A stretch of DNA of 64,000 nt, taken from NCBI GenBank assembly GCA_024760525.1, contig CP060499.1:1364001-1428000 (forward strand), written 5' to 3'. Of this stretch, positions 26,512 through 35,400 are shown piece by piece. Position numbers and translations under genes: made by a program. The stretch's first letter is position 1, and each line of letters opens with the position of its first letter. The DNA is from Nitrospira sp. (lineage in GTDB: Bacteria > Nitrospirota > Nitrospiria > Nitrospirales > Nitrospiraceae). The notes under the pieces are model-generated. The model did no database searches and was not told where the DNA came from. It saw nothing but the letters and a program-made list of their open reading frames with translations.

Positions 26512-27957
26512 ATGGCTACCACTGGTGAGTTAACGAACTTAAGCAATGACGTGTACAACCCTTCAGGCGCGCCGACTGGCTGGACTCGTATCAACGAATT
26601 CCCTGGCAATGGGGGATTTTATGGCGCGGTCTATCAGAATGCCGACGGGGAACTCTTTGCGGCGATGAGAGGTATGGAAAAGTCTCTCCTCGACGTTGGA
26701 GTTATTGCACAGGTCAAGCTTGGCCTTAAACCTCGTGTGAGTGCCTGTGAACGTATCATCATTCATAAGAAGGTGAGGGCGACAATGCAGATTATTGCTC
26801 GCAATACGCTGATCACGACGACTGCGGCCGTGCTGGCGATTGGCTGCGGCGAATTCCCAATTCCCTTCATCCCTTCTTTTTCTGCAAAGGATCTTGCCAT
26901 GGCGACTGAACGCCCATCAGAGGAGACGAAACCTCCAATGTGGACCATCAAACATCGGCTGCACCATGATTCGGGGGTCACGACAGTGGCGATGAGCCCG
27001 AACGGACGGGAAGTCTCAGCCGGCGGCATTCTGAGTCCGACAATCAGCGTGTGGAATGTCGAAACAGGTGCTCGAATCCGTGTTCTGAAAGGACTGAAGG
27101 GGAGTACGCAAGCCTTGGCCTACAGCGCGGATGGGCGGTTCTTTGCCGCTGGTCGCGGGATGATTACGTCGGCGGATACCTGTGTATTTGTCTTCCAAGC
27201 CGGAACCGATAGGATTCTCCAACGGCTTCAGCCGCCGCCCATCGTCACGCGTGATGCTCCAAAGGGGGTCGGAATGGTGGAGTCTCTGCAATACAGCCCG
27301 GATAGCCAGTTTCTGGCCGTGGGGTTCCAAGGAGGAGCGATCGGTATCTACGAGGCCGCGACCGGACATTTAAGGCAAAGTGTGACGCTGAACTCTTCTT
27401 TGCAAGGACCCATCGCATATAGTCCAAATGGTCAGCTACTCGCTTTGGGTCAATGGAATAAAAATGAAAGTAATTTGTTCCATCCCCATGTAATCCACCT
27501 CCTCCGGCCCAGCACTGGTGACATTATGAAGAGTTTAGCGGGGCATTCGGACTTGGTTTTAGCTCTATCATTTAGTCCGGACGGTAGATATTTGGCTTCG
27601 GGATCAAACACCGGAGCAATGCGTATCGGGTTAGACAAGAAGACGAACCAAGGAGTTGAGCGACGCAATGAGGATCCTATTAGAATTTGGGACGTAGAGA
27701 CAGGTGAGATTGTCAAAGAATTTGTGGGGCATAGAGGTGCCGTTCGGTCAGTCACGTTTGCTGATCGCGGACAGACGCTCGTGTCGGGAAGCTACGACAG
27801 GACTGTGAGAATCTGGGACTTCGAAAGAACAGACAACATTGTGACATTGACCGCGCATCATGACCTGATCAACTCGATTGCCGTGACCCAGGACGGCACG
27901 TCCTTAGTGTCAGGTGGGGATAGCGGAGATATTAGTATTTGGAAACAGAAACCTTAA
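26512..27957 (+). CDS. Lipase N-terminal fragment fused in frame to WD40-repeat protein 2
   Basis: The first ~73 residues (MATTGELTNLSNDVYN..., FYGAVYQN, RGMEKSLLDVG, AQVKLG) match the N-terminus of the giant lipase at 29470. After KLGLKP the sequence switches to a short linker and the WD40 protein starting at M92 (base 26785), with its own hydrophobic segment and seven-bladed WD40 domain. Two products are possible: the ~481-residue fusion or WD40-2 alone from an internal ATG at 26785 with AGGTGAGGG upstream. The hydrophobic stretch would sit inside the fusion. The catalytic GHSLGG is absent. Confidence 0.75.
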   Translation: MATTGELTNLSNDVYNPSGAPTGWTRINEFPGNGGFYGAVYQNADGELFAAMRGMEKSLLDVGVIAQVKLGLKPRVSACERIIIHKKVRATMQIIARNTLITTTAAVLAIGCGEFPIPFIPSFSAKDLAMATERPSEETKPPMWTIKHRLHHDSGVTTVAMSPNGREVSAGGILSPTISVWNVETGARIRVLKGLKGSTQALAYSADGRFFAAGRGMITSADTCVFVFQAGTDRILQRLQPPPIVTRDAPKGVGMVESLQYSPDSQFLAVGFQGGAIGIYEAATGHLRQSVTLNSSLQGPIAYSPNGQLLALGQWNKNESNLFHPHVIHLLRPSTGDIMKSLAGHSDLVLALSFSPDGRYLASGSNTGAMRIGLDKKTNQGVERRNEDPIRIWDVETGEIVKEFVGHRGAVRSVTFADRGQTLVSGSYDRTVRIWDFERTDNIVTLTAHHDLINSIAVTQDGTSLVSGGDSGDISIWKQKP

Positions 27958-27983
27958 GGTAATTCATCAAGTAGGAGATCCCA

Positions 27984-28253
27984 ATGGTGACAAGTAAAGA
28001 GCTGGCTGATCCGAGTGCAGCAGTTTATACCGATTACACGTCTGTTGATGTGGGCAGAACGATCGCCCAAAACTCAAATTGGACACTAGTCAGAGCGTTC
28101 CCAGACCCAGATACCGGTTTCTATGGCGCAGTATATCGAAATGCCCAAGGCGAGATGGTTGCGGCCATTAGGGGGATGGAACTTCTCCTGCAGGATGTCG
28201 GGACAGTAGCACAGGTCAAGCTTGGCCTTTGCGGGTATGTACGTCATTCATAG
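27984..28253 (+). CDS. Truncated lipase N-terminal fragment (89 residues)
   Basis: This is an orphan copy of the lipase N-terminus: FYGAVYRNAQGEMVAAIRGMELLLQDVG and VAQVKLG match the start of the complete gene at 29470, then it diverges after KLGL and stops. It has its own AGGAGAT ribosome site before the ATG. It carries an extra ~18-residue insert (about residues 18-35) not found in the other two. The nucleophile region is absent, so it cannot be a lipase. The 3' end overlaps the open frame of the next WD40 gene, so the two may be translationally coupled. Confidence 0.7.
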   Translation: MVTSKELADPSAAVYTDYTSVDVGRTIAQNSNWTLVRAFPDPDTGFYGAVYRNAQGEMVAAIRGMELLLQDVGTVAQVKLGLCGYVRHS

Positions 28254-28257
28254 GAAG

Positions 28258-29442
28258 ATGAGGATGACAGTGCAGATTGTTACTCGCAATATGTTGATCG
28301 CCGTGACTGCGGCCGTGCTGGCGATTGGACTTGCGGAGCTCGCAAGTCCATTACTTTTCATCATTTGGGAAAGGGATCTTGCCATGGCGGGTGAGCGCCC
28401 CTCAGAGGAAACGAAACCTCCAACGTGGACCATCAAACATCGGCTGCACCATGACTCGGGAGTCACAACAGTGGCCATGAGCCCGAACGGACGGGAGGTC
28501 TCAGCCGGCGGCATTCTGAGTCCGACGATCAGCGTATGGGATGTCAGAACAGGTGCTCCGCTCCGTGTGCTGAAAGGGCTGAAGGGTAGCACGCAAGCCC
28601 TGGCCTATAGCCCAGATGGACGATTCTTCGCCGTCGGTCGCGGCATGATTACGTTGGCAGATACCTGTGTATTTGTCTTCCAAGCCGGAACCGATACGAT
28701 TCTCCAACGGCTCCAGCCGCCGCCCATCGTAACGCGTGATGCTCCCAAGGGGGTCGGAATGGTGGAGTCTCTGCAATACAGTCCAGATAGTCAGTCCCTG
28801 GCAGTGGGATTCCAAGGTGGAGCGATCGGTATCTATGAAACGGCCACCGGACGATTGACACAGGCCGTTCGACTGTCGACTCACCTCCAGGGGCCGGTTG
28901 TCTTTAGCCCGCACGGGAACATCCTCGTGTTAGGGCAGTGGGAAAGGGAGAAGGGTGAGTTGTTTGAACACTACATAATTCAACTTCTTGATGTAGGCAG
29001 TGGCGAAGTGGTGAAGACATTACTTGGACATACTGGCGCAATTACGGCGTTAGCTTTCACTTCCGATGGGAAGTTCCTAGCTTCTGGAACGAGCACTGGA
29101 ACAGAACGAGGTAGCTTAGATCAGAAGACAAACGAGATGGTGAAAAAACGGAATGGTGATCCTATTCGAATTTGGAATCTTGAGACTGGTTCGATAGTCA
29201 GAGAGTTGATCGGGCATGTGGGTGAGGTCCAATCTCTGGTGTTTCTAGAAAACGAGCGCTTTCTAGTTTCAGCAAGTCAAGACAGGACGATCAAGATATG
29301 GAACATGGCAGGAGGGGAGTTGGTGACGACTCTGACAGGCCATGATGGGCTAATAGATTCTATGGTTCTCAGCCAAGATCGAAGATACCTAATTTCTGGC
29401 GGAGGCGGGTCGGAAGTAAAGATTTGGGAACAACATAAATAG
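28258..29442 (+). CDS. WD40-repeat protein 3 of the array
   Basis: A 394-residue WD40 protein. A hydrophobic N-terminus (MLIAVTAAVLAIGLAELAS) is followed by SEETKPPTWTIKHRLHHDSG and about seven blades (YSPDGRFFAVGRG, YSPDSQSLAVGFQGGAIG, VKTLLGHTGAITALAF, TIKIWNMAGGELVTTLTGHDG). The first half matches WD40-2 closely; the second half is divergent. ATG 28258 has AGGAAG just upstream. The start of the complete lipase/RTX gene lies 27 bases after the stop, so an operon is likely. This copy is the one paired directly with the complete lipase. Confidence 0.85.
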   Translation: MRMTVQIVTRNMLIAVTAAVLAIGLAELASPLLFIIWERDLAMAGERPSEETKPPTWTIKHRLHHDSGVTTVAMSPNGREVSAGGILSPTISVWDVRTGAPLRVLKGLKGSTQALAYSPDGRFFAVGRGMITLADTCVFVFQAGTDTILQRLQPPPIVTRDAPKGVGMVESLQYSPDSQSLAVGFQGGAIGIYETATGRLTQAVRLSTHLQGPVVFSPHGNILVLGQWEREKGELFEHYIIQLLDVGSGEVVKTLLGHTGAITALAFTSDGKFLASGTSTGTERGSLDQKTNEMVKKRNGDPIRIWNLETGSIVRELIGHVGEVQSLVFLENERFLVSASQDRTIKIWNMAGGELVTTLTGHDGLIDSMVLSQDRRYLISGGGGSEVKIWEQHK

Positions 29443-29469
29443 AGAATGTAACTCTTTGAGGAGGAGCGG

Positions 29470-32400
29470 ATGGTTACAAGAGCGGAGCTAACGAACCTGA
29501 GCGCGGATGTATACAACAATTCTGGGGCACCTGCCGGCTGGACTCGGGTTGACTCATTCAGCAACCCATTAGATGGTTTTTATGGTGCGATATATCAGAA
29601 TGGTCATGGAGACACCGTCGCGGCGGTTAGAGGAATGGAGATTCTTACTCACGATGTCAGCACGGTTGCGCAGGTTAAGCTTGGTCAAAAACCAGAAGCC
29701 TTTAATTCCGCGCTACAGTTTCATCAGCTCGTTAAGAATCGTTTTGGAGGAGATGTCACCTACACCGGCCATTCGCTGGGTGGGGCGGAGGTCGATTACA
29801 TTGCTGCTAGAGCGGCAAGTGAAGGCGTCACGATTACGGGTGTCACGTTCGGAGCCATCGGAATCGGGGCCATCCTTACTGCCGAAGGAATCAATACGTC
29901 TACCCTCACCGGGCTTACCAATTATGTTCATCCGAATGATGTCGCCAAATTGGTAGGTGTCCCTGTGGGGACCCAAGTGGAGGTTCCCTATACCCGGTCG
30001 GTGATGGAAAACATTGGCGCACTGTTCGGACCCCTCGGCCTGATGTCCGATTCGACGCTGCAGCACCTGATCGGCGCCTATCAACAATCGTTCAAATCGC
30101 AAGTCATCCCTCAACTTAGCCCTTCCTTTCTTCGCGACGCCTTGGCTGTGCAAGCGGCATCCAGCAATGGCACAGTCTCCTTCACGGTGAATCCTGACCG
30201 CTCCGTCACGGCAGTGGCGACTGATGTTGGTTCCGGGGGGCTCATCAGGAGTGTGCAAACAACCACCATTCAGGCCAATGGCAATCTCACCTCGTCCACG
30301 GTGGATGCTCACAACAATGTGATTGCGACCGTCACTAAGACAGTAAATCCTGTGGACAAGAGCTCCGTCATTGTTCGGAAAAATTTTAATCTCGCCGGCG
30401 AGGTGGAGTCTGAAGGGACGATGAAGATTCTCGCCGATGGTCGGACTACTCTCCGCGTGTCCGGCCAAGGATTCACGGCCAATAATCTGAACAACTCCAT
30501 GGTGACGATCCAGCCTGGTGCTCAAGCCAACATCAATGGAGATGGAAGCTATATTCTTGCGCTGAACAACTCGACGGTGCAGACCACTACATTTCCCACG
30601 ACCCTTCAGCTCAACACGACCAACTCGACTCTTGTGACCGCTCCTGGTGGCAGCGTCCACCTTACCAATCTGGGCAGCAATAATAATCTCGTGCTTAGGC
30701 CCAATACGACGCTGACCAATTTGGGCAACAATAACACTATTATTGGTCCAGTTCCGCCTAACTCAACAAATCTCGGCACCGGCAATACTATCCTCAGTCC
30801 GGCAATGCTGCCTTCCGGTGCAGCCGTTCTCTTCAAGAGTGATAAAGGCTTCATCGTATATATCGGTGAAGATGGTGAGGCTCACGTGGTCGACGGAGGC
30901 AGTGACGGGGGGGTGGTCGATGGAACTGGATATGAGCCAGGTCCCAATCCAGACGGAGGTGGTGGAGGAGAAAGTTCCGATCCTGATCCCCTCATCGATG
31001 GTCATTCGCTTCTCATCTCAGGTGATTTGGAAATCACTGTGGGAGACGGCAATCACAGTATTCAAGGGGGGCTGGGGAAAAACGTCATCGTGGCGGGAGG
31101 CGGGAATAATGCGATTGAGGCCCTCGGGACAGAGAACATCGTGGTGGCCAGTGGGGGGAATAACCTCATTGGGGTTGGAGGTGGGACCAGTACAGTCAGT
31201 GTAGGTGGAGGATTCAATGTTGTGACAGATGTGAGTCAGACCGGCGTGGTGATGGCCGAGGGCAATCTCCTGGTGAATTTTGGAGTCGGAAATCACACGA
31301 TTGTTGCCGGGTCCGGACCGGCCCTCACTGATTGGGGAAGTCTTCAAGGATTCGTCCCTCAGACAGGAATCTCGTTTGCCAATGTCATTCTAGGCAATGC
31401 GAATTTTTATGCCGATGTTCAGGGATCTGTCAGTAATCTGATCATTGGTGGGCCCAATGGCAACTACGTTCAAGGAGGGTTGGGCGACAACACAATTTAT
31501 GGCGGGGACAGCGCAGACCAGTTGATTGGCGGCACGAGCCATTATTTGTTTGGTGGGCGGAACCTCATTTATGGGGGTGGAGGGAATGACGTCATCGAAG
31601 GCGGTGTCGGCGGGGAGGCCGATCTTTTCGGAGATGCCGGCAACGATATCCTGCGCGGTGGTTTGAGCAGCCATGCGACCCTGCATGGCGGTGCAGGCAA
31701 TGACACGCTCTTCGCTGCGTCAGGCTTCGGCAGTCTCCTCTATGGTGATGAAGGGGATGATCAGCTGAGTGGAGGAGGGAATGTCACGTTCGACGGAGGC
31801 GCTGGGAATGACACGCTGATTGGGTCACCCTCATCATTTGTTTCAACCGTTGTGTTTGGACGCGGGTACGATCACGATACGTTTAGTGGGACGACCAGCC
31901 GCGTGATTCTTGCCATGAACACGAGTGTGCGGCAAGACGATCTCATCTTGCAGACCAATAGCCATGGTGATTTGTTGCTGCGCATCAATGGGACGGATGA
32001 CGTCTTGGGCATTGGCAGCTATTTTGTGGATGGCACGTACACAATCACGTTCTCAGATGGAACAAGTTGGAATAAAGCGGCTGTCGAAAGCCGAACGCCC
32101 GGTTTAATCCTCTCCGAGAGTATAGGAGGGCAGACGTTACAGGGATCTACACTTGCCGACACGTTGTCGGGCAGTGGAGGGAATCACACGTTGGTTGGGT
32201 GGGGTGGCGGCGACACCTATCTGGTGGATGTGGGAAATGGGGTGACGTCGATTTGGGACAGCCCCGACGGCGACAATACCCTCGTATTTGGGTCTGACAT
32301 CACGTCTGATGCCGTGACATTCACCCGCGATGCGCAACAAGGCATCGTGCTCAATTACGGGACACAAGGCGATGAGGTGCATATCCTCAATTTCGACCCT

Positions 32401-35400
32401 TTCGATCCGATCCGTTCGCTGGGTGTCCAATCGCTCCAATTTTTTGACGGCACGGTATGGGATACCCCGACTATTTTGAGCCGCACTCCGGGTGTGGTGC
32501 TGTCGGACACCGCTGATCATGCCATTCTTCAGGGCTCACCACTCAATGACACCTTATCCGGTGCAGGTGGACATGCCGGTTTATATGGGGCGGACGGGAG
32601 CGACACGTATCTTTTTGACCGAGGGCATGGACATGTGACCGTCTTTGATCAAGATCCTTCGGGGACTGACCTGAACACGGTCCGAATGGCTTCCGGCATT
32701 GCTCCGACCGATGTGACGCTCCAGCTGTCTTCCGAGGGAGCGCTGCTGCTGAATGTCGCAGGAACGACAGATCAAGTCAGCATTGCCAATTTTAGACAGC
32801 GCTCGTTTCAGTCGTTTCAGGTGTCGTTTGCCGATGGGACGGTGTGGAACCGAGATGCGTTGATTGCGCAGATTGCCGAGTTCCCTCTCGTAGCCGACCC
32901 AAGTGGAAGCGGACTCACAGGGTCTGATCTGTCCGACACATTGATTGGTCTGGGCGGGGATGATTCGCTGGATGGACTTGGGGGTAACGATGTCATGTCG
33001 GGTGGCGGTGGAAACGATGTGTATTACGTGGAGGATCCCGGAGATCAAGTGATTGAGCTCCCTGGGGAAGGGCATGATGTTATCAGGAGTTCTGTCGATT
33101 ACACGCTGCCGGACAATGTCGAAGCCCTTCAGCTGAGTTATGCGGAATTTTCCGGTCCGACTCCTATTATCGGTTCTGGCAATGCTGGGAATAACGACCT
33201 TCGAGGGAACTTTCAGAATAATATTCTTCAGGGTGGTGCCGGCAACGATACGCTCTGGGGTGGATATGGCGATACGAGCTTCGGACCGGGAAATGACCAT
33301 CTAAGTGGAGGAACCGGTAACGATACCTATTATGTGGACGGGCTTGCCGGCAATGGAGTGGATACGATCCATGACACGGCCTCGCCCGGGGAAGGAAATC
33401 GATTGCAATTGGGGGCCTCCATACGCCCCAGCGATCTCACCTTTGCACAGAGTTCCGGGAGTCTGTTTATTGGGATTGGAACAGCCGGTGATGGAGTCGT
33501 GTTGGACAACTTTGATCCCACTCATGCGACCGGATCGATGGTATTGGAGACGATCAGTTTTACCGGAGGCATTGAGCAAACCCACGGTGGTTTTGATGTG
33601 CAGTTGGCAGATTTTCTGAAGCCGGCAATAGATGGTTTGGCCGGCAATGATGTCCTGATTGGGACAACGGCGGTCGACATCATTCGGGGTGGGTCTGGGG
33701 ACGATACGATAACCGGAGCACGGGGGAATGATGTGCTGATCGGCGGGTCTGGGCAAGATACGTATGTCTTCAATCTCGGTGATGGGTGCGATCTCATTGA
33801 CGATGTCGCTCACCCAGGAGAAGTCAATCGAGTGCTGTTTGGAGCTGGGATCGACACGACCTCACTACGGTTGGAGCACAGTGGGCAATTCAATAACGGC
33901 CTTTTGACCCTTCATGTTGGAAATGCCGGAGATGCCCTTCAATTCATAAGTTTTGAGGCACTGAATCCCTCGACACTTCGAGCGGTGGATCTCTTCGAGT
34001 TTGCGGATGGTGTGACCACGACGTTTGATCAGCTGTTTTTGCGTGGTGTGGAGGTTCGAGGCACGGCCGGAGACGATGGTGAATTGTTCGGCACGTTTGC
34101 CAACGATACGCTATTCGGTTTTGCGGGGCGTGACAGCCTGAGTGGTGATGTCGGCGATGATACATTGATTGGAGGAGGCGGAGACGACTTCCTGAGCGGA
34201 GGGGACGGTGCTGACACGTACATCTACAACGTGGAGGATGGTCGCGACGAGATCGAGGATGATAGAGAATTTGTCCTTGATCAAGATGGAAATTCCGTCT
34301 TGGCGAATAACAGGATTCTTTTTGGAGAAGGAATCACTGTATCAGATATCGATCTCAAGATCGCCGATGGACCGTTGTTCATCAAGGTCGGGACTACCGG
34401 TGCGGGATTGGATCTCGGTGCGTTTGCAGATGGGCGGCTCGGCATTCGGAGTTTGGCATTCAATGACGGGCTGGCTCTTGATTTGAATGACCTTACCGAT
34501 GCGCTGCTCTTTACAGATGAGGATCGTATGGTGAGTGCGGGCACCGGTAACAGTACGGTCCTTGGGGGGAATGGAAATGACATCCTCACGGGCGGGGATG
34601 GGGCGAGCGTGCTTGTCGGTTGGAAGGGCGAGGATGTGCTCATTGGAGGAACCGGGCCGTCCAAATTTTACGGCGGGTTGGGTAACGATCTTCTGCAAGG
34701 GAACCCCACGACTGAGGACACGTATGTGTTCAATAGAGGCGACGGGACGGATACGATTCAGGATACGGCTGGGGCCGGTGCTGGTAATCGTATTCAGTTC
34801 GGGGCCGGCATTGCCTTGGGGGATCTCCTTTTTACACAGGATCGGGCCGCGAAGCGATTGACGATTGAAGTGGGCACGGGTGGAGTCGATGTCATCCGTT
34901 TGGAAAACTTTACGTTATCGGGTGCAGATGGTTCCATCGTGGCTCAGACTCTCGCGTTACAGGACGGCAGTACCGTTCAACTCGCCGATCTTCTGGCGAC
35001 TCCCGGTCAAGTGGTAGGGACGAGCGGCAACGACGTACTCACTGGAACATCGGGCAATGACACACACACCGGCGGTACAGGCAACGATAGTCTCGCCGGT
35101 GGAGCGGGCGATGACACCTATGTCTTTAACTTCGGGGATGGCATCGATTCAATCGCGGATACGGCAGCTCCTGACGCAGGCAACACGCTACAATTTGGGC
35201 CGGGTATTACGCCTGAGGATTTGAGCTTGGGTCTGGGGTCTCTGATGATTCGTGTCGGTACGACTGGGGATGCGGTTCATCTCGCAACGTTTAACCCTAA
35301 TGATGCCCTGGGTAGCCACAGCATCGACCGCTTCCGCTTTGCCGACGGATTCTCCCTGTCCTATGACCAACTCATTGCACGGGGTTTCGATCTCTCGGGG

